A stretch of 64,000 nucleotides of DNA from Sanderia malayensis (taxonomy: Eukaryota > Cnidaria > Scyphozoa > Semaeostomeae > Pelagiidae). The translations under genes and the position numbers were made by a program. The notes under the pieces were generated by a model. The model saw nothing but the letters and a program-made list of their open reading frames with translations. It searched no databases and had not been told where the DNA came from. Shown piece by piece: positions 40,005 through 50,095 of this stretch; the stretch's first letter is position 1, and each line of letters opens with the position of its first letter. The DNA is taken from the NCBI GenBank assembly GCA_013076295.1, contig RQOL01000699.1, forward strand, positions 1-64,000. Direction: 5' to 3'.

Positions 40005-40801
40005 ATAATTTCAGAGCAACTTCCATCAATAAGCCAGTTTAATAACAAGAGTAAACAAACTTGCAGACGCGCATATATCTCAAACACAAACGAATTTAAT
40101 ATGGAGCAGAACTTATCATCAATTAAACTCACCATTCTACCACTTGGAACATGAATAGCGAGGATTGTGCTTTTACATACATGGTTAACAAGATGACAGA
40201 GTACAACGCCATCGGCAAGAGCAGCAGGGAGATCTTCAGGCAATGCTTTTTGCAAACGAGTCTCCATTGCCTGAAACATGATAGCATGATATCATTACTA
40301 ATGAACAGCTCAATAACAATATTTCATAATCAAAATCGGGTTGCCAATGAAGATTATATCATTTATACAGTAAAAGACGAAAGCTGATTTCATCAAATAA
40401 AAGATGCTACAGCTCATAGTTCAGGATCTGAAGAATATTTTGGTGTCTTATGTTGCACAACAAGTGCGAGCTGCGTCATGAAACCGAAGGGCGATTTGCT
40501 TGTCATATAATGCTTATGAACAGGTCAATGATGATTTGCATTTGCAGAAAAAAAAATCAACGATGTCACAGCATCTGTGGGCTTCACACATGTGACTTTA
40601 AGCTTTATGACGCATAAAATGGAAAACAATATTAATTCACAAGTTCTAATTTTTCACTACAACTAATTTTTATAAAAGATCAACAAAAAGGAGTCAGTGA
40701 CACGAATATGGGCACAAAATACTTTGGAGCAATGAGCAAATCTGTAATTCATCAAGTATACCCTTGTGCCAAACTTTGACTCGGCATACTTGTCTCCAGT
40801 C
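40005..40801. repeat. Segmental duplication, copy 1 (797 bp)
   Basis: Direct-orientation match to 59408-60189, starting at ataatttcaga and ending at cttcagtc/ctccagtc. It contains the LRCH calponin-homology exon and intronic flanks. Copy 2 lacks a short piece near 40030 and carries scattered substitutions. Confidence 0.92.
40133..40270 (-). CDS. LRCH-type calponin-homology exon, copy 1
   Basis: A 138-bp internal exon of 46 codons, phase 0 at both ends. On the minus strand it follows catgtttcag (acceptor) and precedes gtgagttt (donor). The peptide includes LQKALPEDLPAALADGVVLC and HLVNHV, ending in IHVPSG. This is the first half of the calponin-homology domain at the C-terminus of LRCH proteins (leucine-rich repeats plus CH domain, cytoskeleton-associated). 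The neighbouring exon with the second half of the domain is not found to the left before the satellite, and no leucine-rich repeats are found to the right. The rest of the gene must lie outside the window or be lost. The identical exon layout occurs at 59526-59663. Confidence 0.75.
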
Positions 40802-40804
40802 AAA

Positions 40805-41083
40805 TCGCATACAAAGATAACAATTCCTTATTTCGAGCAATTGCTGAAAAATGCTAATTCGGTATCTATTCACCAGAAAAATATACAGTTGCTAATGGCG
40901 GAATTTTACAAAACGAGGAATGGTTTGAATCCTACGTTCATGAATAAAATCTTTGAGGAAAAGACATTGCCAAATCAGTTAAGATGTCCCAGCAATTTAA
41001 TTCTACCAAAAGTGAAAACAACAAATTATGGTACAGATACTGCAAGATTTATGGGTCAAAGAATATGGGCAAAATTACAATGA
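40805..41083 (+). pseudogene. 3' fragment of a non-LTR retrotransposon ORF2
   Basis: The frame contains YFEQLLKNANSVSIHQKNIQ, then FYKTRNGLNPTFM, and ends YGTDTARFMGQRIWAKL. This order (SIHxxNIQ-xLxxE-xYK-xxNG ... YGTES-xxxGPKIW) is characteristic of the C-terminus of LINE ORF2 proteins downstream of reverse transcriptase. No polymerase motifs are present, as expected for a 5'-truncated copy. The fragment begins just where the segmental duplication ends (40801), so it lies outside copy 2. Confidence 0.65.
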
Positions 41084-41749
41084 TCAATTAAAACCTCAGT
41101 CTCCCTGAGGTTTTCCAGAAGCATCTATAACCCACAAAATGCCAGCATTGCAACTGTAGGATTGCAAAATTTTTATATACCAATTAGGGTTCTTATAAAT
41201 TGTAATTAATTTCTATTTCTTTTTATATTGTAAATATTCTCTTGTAGGCAGTTGGCCTTAATTAGCTTTTCTTTTTAGCTATTGTAAACAGCCAACTTTA
41301 AATTAAAGTTGGCATTCCATACGTGTTTATATCAGCAGACGCGCGTCCAGCAAACACTTATCCGCAAAATCTTGATCTATAACAACTATTAAAATAGAAA
41401 TAATGAAAATGCATTGCCTAAACAAGAACAAAATTGCATATTTCTAATCATGATGTGATAAAACATTGTCAGCTATTGAAATAATCATAAAAAATGCATC
41501 ACAACTCAATCGCAACTAGCGTCGACAAGAATGAGAAAAAGATTAATGAAGGTAAATTCTGGCCATTTATTCTGCTTCATACTGCCTTTCAGTTAAAAAA
41601 ACCTATTGTACGTAGCGCAAAAACGTTGTTCGTGAGAATGGGGATGACATTTCTGACACAGCAAACAGATTCATCTACTCCAATTTCTAATAAAAGCACA
41701 ATATATCCATCCCTTGCAATTGAGGCCACATTTGCCACAACATCTGCAT

Positions 41750-41901
41750 CCAGTTGCGAGGAGATTTCTCACTGCTTCACCTTTCACGACTACTGTTTCA
41801 AGAGTACTTGATTAATGCATTCACCAAGATAGAAGGTAATGGCCTCGCTTACATTCGATTCCATCAAAACGATGTTACAGAGTCGAGTCGCATAAAAGAC
41901 T
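41750..41901 (+). pseudogene. Helitron Rep/helicase remnant, left piece
   Basis: The plus-strand frame reads LRGDFSLLHLSRLLFQEYLI, then NAFTKIEGNGLAYIRFHQN. This corresponds to the segment before the Rep domain of Helitron proteins (the FQQY-x(n)-DAY-x-KIE-x-NRL-x-YIR pattern). It stops at the gypsy insertion and resumes at 47202 (LMDHLYRRA). The piece is decayed and frameshifted, and nothing convincing could be followed upstream of about 41750. Confidence 0.65.
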
Positions 41902-42131
41902 TGTAGCGTAGTAGGTTCGACAAGTCAGAGAAGACGACACGTGTGTATGCTAAGTCCAATAATCAAAATCTGAATCATTTAGTTACAGTGAATCATTTAA
42001 AATAAAATCATAGAAGTATCACGCGCTCGTGAGTCACAAGCGCGTGAGTTGATCACAAGGTAATTTCGTAATGTTACAAACATAAAATTACATAATTGCA
42101 AATATGTATAATGATTACATCAGCTGTAACA
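41902..42131 (-). repeat. 3' LTR of the gypsy element
   Basis: Begins tgtagcgtag and ends gctgtaaca on the plus strand. Differs from the 5' LTR at three positions (gaatcattt/gaataattt, agaagtatc/agaagcatc, atatgtata/atatgtgta). A purine-rich stretch (aaggagggaga on the minus strand, about 42138-42150) just inside is a candidate polypurine tract. Confidence 0.92.
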
Positions 42132-42219
42132 GACTATATTCTCCCTCCTTATATTCTCACAGCAGGAGGCTAATGGGTGACGTACTCTCCAAACCTCAAG
42201 GGGGGTCGAATATTCTGCC

Positions 42220-45200
42220 TCAAATGAGCAGGGTGTCGAACGGGTTGACGGTTAAGATGTTGTTCCCTTTGTTCCCTCCCCGGATCGCCTCGGTTCTCGA
42301 AAGAAATATTAATCTCGTCAGTTTCACGAACAGGACAATATGGTTCCCCCGTGAAAGTGGCACAGCGCACGGTTTGACATTATTGTGATGAACCACCATT
42401 TCCTTTCCATCTTTAGATCGTATGTTATAATTTACACCTTGGACGGAGGTAATTTGGTACGGGCCAACCCACCCCATGCCAAATTTCCAAGATTTGGGGC
42501 GACGTAGCCAAACAGTTTGACCAACAGGTAGGGGTTTCCAGTTGCTAAGAGATGGGTCCGTGTATGCCTGATCGCTTCTGCGACGGGATAGATTATGCTG
42601 GGCTACTTTCTTTATGCTGTCTAGATGTTTGCGTATGGACTCGGAGTATTCAGAATGACTTTGAGGGTTCCGTAATGGCAAGCCTAATTCTAATTCTAGT
42701 GGCATGTTGGCTATACGGCCAAAGACTAACTCGTATGGGCTAAATCCAGTGGACTCGTGACAACTAGTATTATAGGCAAAGGCAACTAGATCAACCCACA
42801 AATCCCAATCATCTTTATGCAAGGAGACGAAAGGGGCGAGCATATTCTGTAACGTGCGGTTTTGTCTCTCGACTAAGCCATCACACTGAGGGTGGTATGC
42901 AGTGGTACGGGACTTGTGGATGCCCATTAAGTCACATATTTCGTGCATGAGGTTGCTCTCAAAGTTGCGACCTTGATCAGAGTGCAAGACGTTACGAGGG
43001 CCAAATCGATTGAAGACTTTAGAGACCAAAATACTAGCAACGGTGCGAGCCTTTTGGTCCTTTGTCGGAAAGACTTCGCACCATTTGGTGAAATGGTCCA
43101 TAATGACTAGAAGGTGTCGATTGCCGCGGGATGTTTCGGGTAAGGGGCCCATATAATCCATGGCCCAAAATACACATGGCTCATTTACGTCAATGGACTT
43201 TAAAGGAGCTCGTTGATGATGTAGATTTAATTTATTCTGTGAACAGATAGCACAATTACGAACGAAATCAGAAATCTGAGCAGTCATGTGGGGCCAATAA
43301 AATCGTTCTCGAGCCCGCTGAATTGTACGCTTGATACCTAAGTGACCAGAAAAGGGGCTGGAATGAATGCCGTGTAAAACTGTGTCAGTTAGATGGGAAG
43401 GAATGACAAATGAATAGCTGGGGGTGTTATTCGTTGTAGTTAACCGTTTCGTTAAAAGGCCATTTTGGAGGGATAAACTATCCCAAGCTTCCCAATATGT
43501 TCGAAGTTGGGCATCATTGGCCCAGACAAAGAATGGGGGTTTGGGTAGAGCATTGGATTTCATTTCTATGACTTTACTAATCTTAGGATCATGTAGTTGA
43601 GCTTCATGAAGACTTTTATAAGGTAGGACAATTGTAGCGCAGTTAGTGACAGGGGCAAGTGGTAAACGAGAGAGGGCGTCGGCGTTGCCATTGGCTGTAC
43701 CGGCCCGATGTTTAATATCGAAAGTGTACTCTTGCAACTGCATAATCCAACGGGCAATGCGGCCCTTTGGTTCTACTGAATGTAACCAGCGTAAGGCGCT
43801 ATGGTCAGTAACTAAGGTAAACTGTCGTCCCAATAAGTACACGCGAAAATGATCAATTGCAAAGATAACAGCAAGGGCTTCCTTTTCGGTGGCTGAATAG
43901 CGAGATTCACGTTCCGTTAAAGAACGGCTAGCATACGATATGGCACGCTCATTGCCACAGTTGTCAAATTGCGTAAGAACGGCGCCCAAACCCAAATCAG
44001 AAGCGTCAGTTTGTAATGTAAAGCGTTGATCGAATTGTGGGTAAGCAAGGACTGGGGCGCGGCATAAAACATCCTTGAGAGCTACAAAGGCATTGTGTTC
44101 AATTTCTGTCCAAACAAACTTAGTATGTTTTTTTGTTAAGCGAACTAAAGGGACAGATAAGGCAGCAAAATTGGGGACGAATTTCCTATAATAACCAGCG
44201 AGACCGAGAAAAGATCGGACCTGTTCCATGTTCTTTGGGTCTGGGAGAGTAGAAACAGCTTTGATTTTGTCAGGGTCAGTATGAATACCTGTACGAGAAA
44301 CAATATGGCCTAAGTACTGAACGCTTTGAGCCCCAAAAGTACATTTAGATGCTTTAACACGTAGGTTATGTTTACGAAAACGTTCTAACACGATTGACAA
44401 TCGTTCACATTGTTGCTCAAGCGAAGTCGAGGGGATGATGACGTCATCAAAGTAGCACAGACAAGTATCATACGTTAAGCCTGAAAGGATGATTTCGATG
44501 GCACGTTGGAAGGTAGCGCAACCATTGGAAACTCCAAATGGCATGCGCAGGAATTCCCATAGCCCGTTGGGTGTTATAAAAGCAGTTTTTTCTCTATCCT
44601 TAGGTTCCATACTCAGCTGCCAGTATCCAGACCTAAGGTCAAGAGTACTAAACAGGGATGCTCCCTGAAGAGAATCTAATAAGTCATCAACTCGGGGAAG
44701 AGGATGGGCATCTTTTTGAGTTACCGCATTAAGTTTGCGATAGTCAACACAAAATCGAAATGTACCATCTTTCTTTTTCACCAAGACAATGGGTGAAGCC
44801 CAGGGGGAGTGGCTCAGCTGAATCACTCCTTGTTGAAGCATATCTGAAACCTGTCTACTAGTTTCTTGACGATAAGCATATGGCAATCGTCGAGCATACT
44901 GGCGAATGGGTATAGCATTCCCTGTTTCAATTTTATGAGTAATCACATCTGTGTGACCCAAAATGGTATAATCAAAAACATCAGAATATTGAAGTAAGGC
45001 ATTCAAGATAGCTTCACGTTCTTTTGGGTGCAAGGACTTGCTAATAGAGTTTTCTAACTGCTTTTTGACTTCTGGGGAGACTGATTTACGAGGAAGAGTC
45101 ATAAAGCATGGTGACTGGTCTGTCTCTGGGGCAACTGGTTGTTCGGCTAGAGGACAAAACTGACCAATTTTCTGACCTACCTGTAATTCAATGTCCACAC

Positions 45201-46065
45201 TAGCAACATTCGTTAAACGGACAACTACATCTCTATTATTAGCTTGACAAACTGAATATGCAGCTAGTACAGAAGTGCAAGGAGCAGTATCGTCAACAAT
45301 GGGAGAAACCATGCCTAATTGGTCTCTGTAAGTACGAGGAAGTTGGGCTTTGACTAAGACTTCAGTGCGACCAGGAATACGAAGGCTACAATTCAGAGCA
45401 ACTGGTACAGGCCCTCTATCAATGGACTGGATTAATAAACAAGCAGTATTCTGGGTAGGCAAAAGAGAACCTTCACCTGCATAATGTCTGGAGGTGGGGA
45501 GAAGAAAATCTGGCATGAGGGGGGTTTCCCCGTGAGGGCCAACAAGGAAATAGGAGCCGGGGCTATTATACAAGAGGGTCAATTGGTTCGAAGTAAGAAA
45601 ATCCCATCCTAAAAGACATTGTAAGGGCTGTAAGAGGTGGTTAGACACTAGGAAGTCGCCTGAGTAAGCGATACGATCATTGTCAGGGAAAGATAATGTG
45701 GTTTTCACGGTCCCGTGGACTGGAAGCGGCTGACCAGTGATGCCATAGCACTTTTGGGCAGTGGCTTGCAAGGTTTGTTTGGGCCTAATTTGTTCATAAA
45801 TCTGATGAGTAATAAACGACTTCATAGAACCGGTATCGATCAAAGCGTGTACTTCAATGCCGCCCAAAGAACAACAAATAAGGGGTTGGTTAGGGGGGGA
45901 AGAAACTGGCTGATAAATGGAAAAAATACGGGGGTGACCGTCATCCCAACCCTTCAATGAGGCACCCCTTGAAAGTTTAAAGAATACATACCACCCCCAC
46001 TTGAACTTTGTTGTCCTGATCGGGGAATCTGTTGATGTGGAGGAGGCTCTCTGCGGCTGGAACAA
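42220..46065 (-). CDS. Gypsy Pol: protease-RT-RNase H-integrase
   Basis: An open frame of 1281 codons, entered by -1 frameshifting from gag, so its translated part should start at about 45978. Residue numbers refer to the open frame. Protease DTG is at 77-79. Reverse transcriptase has FSTLDLRSGYWQL near 472-484 and YFDD at 538-541. RNase H includes TDAS near 686-689 and TDHSA near 753-757. Integrase has an HHCC finger (H898 or H901, H908, C938, C941) and the catalytic triad D970, D1030, E1066, with exactly 35 residues between the last two. A GPY-type motif (WVGPYQI) follows, with no chromodomain. There are no stops or frameshifts, and all catalytic residues are present. Confidence 0.96.
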   Translation of the reverse strand: MFQPQRASSTSTDSPIRTTKFKWGWYVFFKLSRGASLKGWDDGHPRIFSIYQPVSSPPNQPLICCSLGGIEVHALIDTGSMKSFITHQIYEQIRPKQTLQATAQKCYGITGQPLPVHGTVKTTLSFPDNDRIAYSGDFLVSNHLLQPLQCLLGWDFLTSNQLTLLYNSPGSYFLVGPHGETPLMPDFLLPTSRHYAGEGSLLPTQNTACLLIQSIDRGPVPVALNCSLRIPGRTEVLVKAQLPRTYRDQLGMVSPIVDDTAPCTSVLAAYSVCQANNRDVVVRLTNVASVDIELQVGQKIGQFCPLAEQPVAPETDQSPCFMTLPRKSVSPEVKKQLENSISKSLHPKEREAILNALLQYSDVFDYTILGHTDVITHKIETGNAIPIRQYARRLPYAYRQETSRQVSDMLQQGVIQLSHSPWASPIVLVKKKDGTFRFCVDYRKLNAVTQKDAHPLPRVDDLLDSLQGASLFSTLDLRSGYWQLSMEPKDREKTAFITPNGLWEFLRMPFGVSNGCATFQRAIEIILSGLTYDTCLCYFDDVIIPSTSLEQQCERLSIVLERFRKHNLRVKASKCTFGAQSVQYLGHIVSRTGIHTDPDKIKAVSTLPDPKNMEQVRSFLGLAGYYRKFVPNFAALSVPLVRLTKKHTKFVWTEIEHNAFVALKDVLCRAPVLAYPQFDQRFTLQTDASDLGLGAVLTQFDNCGNERAISYASRSLTERESRYSATEKEALAVIFAIDHFRVYLLGRQFTLVTDHSALRWLHSVEPKGRIARWIMQLQEYTFDIKHRAGTANGNADALSRLPLAPVTNCATIVLPYKSLHEAQLHDPKISKVIEMKSNALPKPPFFVWANDAQLRTYWEAWDSLSLQNGLLTKRLTTTNNTPSYSFVIPSHLTDTVLHGIHSSPFSGHLGIKRTIQRARERFYWPHMTAQISDFVRNCAICSQNKLNLHHQRAPLKSIDVNEPCVFWAMDYMGPLPETSRGNRHLLVIMDHFTKWCEVFPTKDQKARTVASILVSKVFNRFGPRNVLHSDQGRNFESNLMHEICDLMGIHKSRTTAYHPQCDGLVERQNRTLQNMLAPFVSLHKDDWDLWVDLVAFAYNTSCHESTGFSPYELVFGRIANMPLELELGLPLRNPQSHSEYSESIRKHLDSIKKVAQHNLSRRRSDQAYTDPSLSNWKPLPVGQTVWLRRPKSWKFGMGWVGPYQITSVQGVNYNIRSKDGKEMVVHHNNVKPCAVPLSRGNHIVLFVKLTRLIFLSRTEAIRGGNKGNNILTVNPFDTLLI

Positions 46066-46913
46066 TGGGAGGCATCATGACCCCATCCAAGGCAAAACTT
46101 GCACTGCGTGTCCCACGGACAGTCCCTGGCAAAATGTCCAGTCATGTTGCAGTTGAAACATCGCTGCTGAAGGCGGCCATTATTCATCGAAGGTCTGGTA
46201 AATCGTCGACCACGACGACCACGTGACGGGTTGGAAAAGAAGGAAGCATCATGTGTGTCTGGCGGAAGTGCGGGATCAGACGGCTTTTGGGCAATAGTCG
46301 GGGTGGCCAGAGAAGCACGTAGGGCTCTGTGGTCGGCGGCGAGGGCTGAAACAGCGGCAGTCAATTGCGTAATAGTATTGGCCAGCGGTTCGGTATGATC
46401 GGAAGGCGCGGAAGTCGAAGATTGGACGGCTTGCACGTGCGCTGAGTCAACATCGGCATGGTGGATAGCACGAAAACGCTGAACGAAGGACGTCATCTCG
46501 AACAGTGTTGGCGTTGGATTGTGTTCAAGAAGTCGTAATCGGAGGTCAGAAGGCAACCCTTTCATAAATTGTCGGCCAACAAGGGCCTCACGATCCTCAT
46601 TAGCCATCTCAGGATCGGCTTTCGTCAACAGCTCCTGAAGTTCCCACAAAAACAGCGAAGGATCCTCGTATTTTTCACGATCAACGGCAGGGCAAAGAGC
46701 ATCACGTAAATTTGTAGTAAGAGCAGCATACGTATTCTTTTGAGCAGCGGCCAAAGAATAGTAGTACGTCGCAGCAGGGCCACGCAAATATGCTGGCAAG
46801 ATGGCGAGTCTGCGAGCGTTGTCCCATCCGTTAGCAGCGGCACAGCACTCAAATTGACGGAGCCACGAAGCAAAATCTCCACTATCAAACTTTTCGGGAG
46901 AAATGGTCGCCAT
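45954..46913 (-). CDS. Gypsy Gag
   Basis: 319 residues from the ATG of MATISPEKFDSG (46913). The frame is open further upstream into the LTR, but this ATG begins the recognisable capsid sequence. The N-terminal two thirds look like a gypsy capsid (FASWLRQFECCAAANGW, later FMKGLPSDLRLRL). An R/G-rich stretch precedes two zinc knuckles, CFNCNMTGHFARDC and CKFCLGWGHDASHC, which would bind genomic RNA. The stop at 45954 lies 112 nt inside the pol frame; the overlap holds a frameshift signal. The frame is intact throughout. Confidence 0.93.
   Translation of the reverse strand: MATISPEKFDSGDFASWLRQFECCAAANGWDNARRLAILPAYLRGPAATYYYSLAAAQKNTYAALTTNLRDALCPAVDREKYEDPSLFLWELQELLTKADPEMANEDREALVGRQFMKGLPSDLRLRLLEHNPTPTLFEMTSFVQRFRAIHHADVDSAHVQAVQSSTSAPSDHTEPLANTITQLTAAVSALAADHRALRASLATPTIAQKPSDPALPPDTHDASFFSNPSRGRRGRRFTRPSMNNGRLQQRCFNCNMTGHFARDCPWDTQCKFCLGWGHDASHCSSRREPPPHQQIPRSGQQSSSGGGMYSLNFQGVPH
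45975..45981 (-). promoter_or_regulatory. UUUAAAC -1 ribosomal frameshift site
   Basis: On the minus strand the gag codons read TCT TTA AAC, so the heptamer T TTA AAC fits the X XXY YYZ rule in the gag frame. Slipping back one base enters the pol frame, which is open across this point. It lies eight codons before the gag stop, counting that stop. A downstream stimulatory structure was not evaluated. Confidence 0.85.
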
Positions 46914-46967
46914 AGTTAAAGCAAATACAAAGTTCACAAAGTTCTGAACTGCACCTCTGTCACCAAA

Positions 46968-47197
46968 TGTAGCGTAGTAGGTTCGACAAGTCAGAGAAGA
47001 CGACACGTGTGTATGCTAAGTCCAATAATCAAAATCTGAATAATTTAGTTACAGTGAATCATTTAAAATAAAATCATAGAAGCATCACGCGCTCGTGAGT
47101 CACAAGCGCGTGAGTTGATCACAAGGTAATTTCGTAATGTTACAAACATAAAATTACATAATTGCAAATATGTGTAATGATTACATCAGCTGTAACA
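46968..47197 (-). repeat. 5' LTR of the gypsy element
   Basis: Near-identical to 41902-42131. Read on the minus strand the LTR ends in gctaca, and two bases further the sequence tggtgacagaggtgcag begins. It starts with the TGG expected of a tRNA primer-binding site, but I could not match it to a specific tRNA. Confidence 0.92.
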
Positions 47198-47201
47198 GAC
47201 T

Positions 47202-48300
47202 AATGGATCACTTATATAGAAGAGCTGAGGGCCAAAATCAGCTTGCTAAAGCCAGGAATCCAGGCACTGTCCAACATGTCAACGTTGGCAGAGTCGTCAG
47301 TTTATGTTCATGTTCACTGACAGTCAGCGAAACATGCAAAAGAAATAACAAGACACCATGACCATTATCAGAAAACATGGCAAACCAGTACTCACATTCA
47401 TGGCGAATCCCAACTGGCAAGACATCCTGGAAAATTTGTTGCTGAACCGACTAGATATTTTCAAACACGTTTTTCACTTCAAACTTAAATACATCCACAG
47501 AGGCAACGACATGGCACACATTGAAATCACAGAGAATCACAAAGAAGCGAAGCCAAAACAAAACATTGTGCACGGTGAGATATGTTGATACATCAATTCC
47601 AGATGCGCCGGTCCACATCAAGCAGTGTACAAACTCTTGGAATAGTCACACAATCATCCGACTGCAGATTCACATGCCCAACGAGCAGATCGTATGCTTC
47701 ACTGACACAGAGCAAGCCACACACATGAACAATTGCAGCGTGCTCATAGCTTACTTAAACCTCGACTAGAGGGATCCAAATGCTCATCAATACTAATATA
47801 CTTATGCAGGCGTTGATTTGTCAAGGGCTTCATAGGCAGAATCTACAATGTTCCACTTGCAGATCCTGAACGATTTGGCCTCAGACTGTTATTGAAGAAC
47901 AGAAAAGGAGCAACCTCCTTCGACGAAATTACAACTGTTAACGGTTTGCAAGATCAATGTCACTCTTAGAGAATGATACAGAGTACAGACATTGGCTACG
48001 AGAAGCAGTGGTCATACACATGCCTCCACAGATGGGACAATTGTTTGCCATACTTATCCTCTTTCAAACTCCAAGCAACATTGATGTTATTTTCACAGAA
48101 TTCGAACAATCCGTGGCAGGTACGAGCAACACATGCACAAGTATCTGGCAGACATCCAGAGAAACATGCAAATTCACGGGAAATCCCTCAGTGTCAGTGT
48201 TTCTGTTTTCTTGCCCATATAAGGTATGTGCCTCAAATTCAACCGTTCACTTTTGCTTTGAGATGAGGCTACCAGGTATGATATCACATTGCAAACTTCT
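47202..48300 (+). pseudogene. Helitron Rep/helicase remnant, right piece
   Basis: Successive plus-strand fragments in changing frames follow the order of a Helitron protein. LMDHLYRRAEG is at 47202; the Rep-region motif TIIRKHGKPVLTFMANPNWQ is near 47358, followed by VFHFKLK. Next come LQIHMPNEQIVCFTDTEQAT near 47665, then GRIYNVPLADPERFGLRLLL and KGATSFDE near 47830-47920, and TEYRHWLREAVVIHMPPQMG near 47975, which leads into the helicase domain. The rest of the helicase (Walker motifs) is missing and the HUH motif was not found. Many stops and frameshifts mark it as a relic, older than the gypsy element that split it. Confidence 0.75.
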
Positions 48301-50027
48301 CATTGGATAACACGTAAACTTGTTGAAACAACAAGCAACGTGACGTACCATACTAAATGCTGGGCACGCTGTGGCAGGGCGGAACCACGAGCACGGTCAC
48401 GCAACGCACGGAGACGGAAGACGGAACATTTTTGACTCGTTGTTGGAAGCATCAGGTGAAAAGAAGAAAGTTTTCTAGCTGTATGCTTATGCAACTAATA
48501 CAACAATTATAGTATTTCATTTTTGTTTTGGAAAATAAAAGTCTTTTAACTTTGATGAAACTAGATCAAAAATTGATGTCAAAGTGTTTAAGTGGTTTCA
48601 AAACAAATGTTTTTGAGTTTGCTACCTTTAATCCTGAAAATTAAATTCAGGATATTTTATGTCCAGGAGTTAAGAAAGGCGAATTGTCAATCAAATTAGT
48701 TATTCAGTTTTGCTCAAGCTCAACTTTTAGGCTCGCAAAATTTGGCTTTAACTTGATATTATTTTCTACACTTTCTGGATAATGCTTCTCAATTCCTGCC
48801 TGTCATGAATTGTTGTTAATAATTTTGTAGCCAGATAAATTAATTAACGTTTAGGTAACAAGAAGCCAAATCAATGGCGGGCCGCCATTATCTATGCGAA
48901 AAGGACTTAACATGTTATAGCATAGGAATGCGAAGACGGCATACGTCAATTCTCTTTAACCAATAAGACTACGGCAAACACACTCGTGACTAGCACCTAA
49001 CATTCAGAACAAATCATCCTTTTTTCTAATTCTCCCCTCACTCGAATTGTGAGTGCCGTGCTAGAGACACACGAATTCCAATTCTTATTCAAGGCAAAAT
49101 TTCCCACCACCCCACCCTCCTACTGTTACCTAGCGTACCTTTTATGGATTGATTTTACTACTTCCTATTTTACTATTTTACTACTATTATTATTATCGTG
49201 TTTAATTTTATCTTAATTCTACTGCCGTACGTAGATATATTATAGTTTCTTAAAACATTAACTCTGCCAGGACACCTAGGGTGCCACACCTTTGCTGTTT
49301 CTATTGGGGATCTCCAGCATGCCTGCAAATATCAACCACATACGTCACTGACATTTTAAGTCGGTTTCGGCATCAGAAAAATCTTGGCTCACTTACAGGT
49401 ACGCCGCCTGGCTACGGGGCACTCCCCCGCGCTCGAGGCAGGCTTGTTAAACTACTGACGAAGGAAAATAGGATTCAAGTTTAAAAGGTGTTCGGGAGGC
49501 TATGCCTTATGATACCTATGCATCGCCCGGCAGCGGGGCACTCCCTTGCGCGCGGGGCATGCGTTTCAAAATTTGTTTGCAGATTGTTTTATTCATGGTT
49601 TCACCTATGCTAACTACTCACTCCCGTTTACACACAAACTAGTTTCATTTCTACGCCGTGGCCAGCAGAAAGTGCTCGCTCAATCCTTAGCTCTCACTTT
49701 TCATAGACTCACCAAATTACACTTTACAAAGGGGGCTCAGATATTTAATATAAGACCCCCCGCGTAGGGCTGATGAGACGTTTGCTGCCATGAACCCTTT
49801 CCGCGTACTCCCACATAAAACTTTTTGTCTTTCTTGTGTTCTGTCTCCGCTGCCAAATGCTAAAGATAAGTTCGCTTCCAACTACACATGGGACGAAAAA
49901 AGGATTAAAGTGAAATAAAAGCCATCTGTCGCGAGTCACCTCAAGGTTCCTTTGATTTTATTTTCTTGCAGTCTCGTCTCTCTCTTTTGCTAGCTTTCGA
50001 AGCAAAACATCTATTTCCTGGTTTCGG
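48301..50027. other. No gene recognised; two GC-rich motif copies
   Basis: Mainly AT-rich sequence without convincing frames. Two related GC-rich stretches stand out: about 49401-49448 and 49519-49563 share cggggcactccc and a gcgc-rich tail, and are separated by about 118 bp. The right end approaches a putative promoter. Confidence 0.4.
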
Positions 50028-50034
50028 TATAAAA
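50028..50034 (+). promoter_or_regulatory. Possible TATA box
   Basis: tataaaa about 41 bp before the ATG of a short first-exon candidate. This is suggestive only because the surroundings are AT-rich. Confidence 0.25.
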
Positions 50035-50074
50035 TGTTTGTTTTCCTTTCTTGAAGTTTTGAAACTGAAGCCAG

Positions 50075-50095
50075 TCATGGCGCAGCCAGCGGAAC
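50075..50095 (+). CDS. Possible first coding exon (7 codons)
   Basis: ATG followed by GCG CAG CCA GCG GAA CAG (MAQPAEQ) and then the strong donor gtgagtgcag. The coding bases are GC-rich against an AT-rich background, and a TATA-like box lies upstream. Short first exons of this kind are common in animals, but no second exon could be identified in the next kilobases. Treat as a candidate. Confidence 0.28.

Larger units (their letters stand above)
41902..47197 (-). mobile_element. Complete Ty3/gypsy LTR retrotransposon (5.3 kb)
   Basis: 230-bp LTRs at 41902-42131 and 46968-47197 (TG...CA on the minus strand) enclose a gag frame and a full pol frame in the order protease, reverse transcriptase, RNase H, integrase. 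I saw only three substitutions between the LTRs, about 1.3%, so insertion is recent. The flanks show gact on both sides (41898-41901 and 47198-47201), a typical 4-bp target duplication. One caution: gacta also follows the inner edge of the left LTR, so the LTR end could be placed up to five bases later. The element interrupts a Helitron relic. No env-like frame is present. Confidence 0.95.

Noticed and set aside
42104..46226. Plus-strand frames across the gypsy element
   Set aside because: Antisense shadows of intact Gag and Pol.
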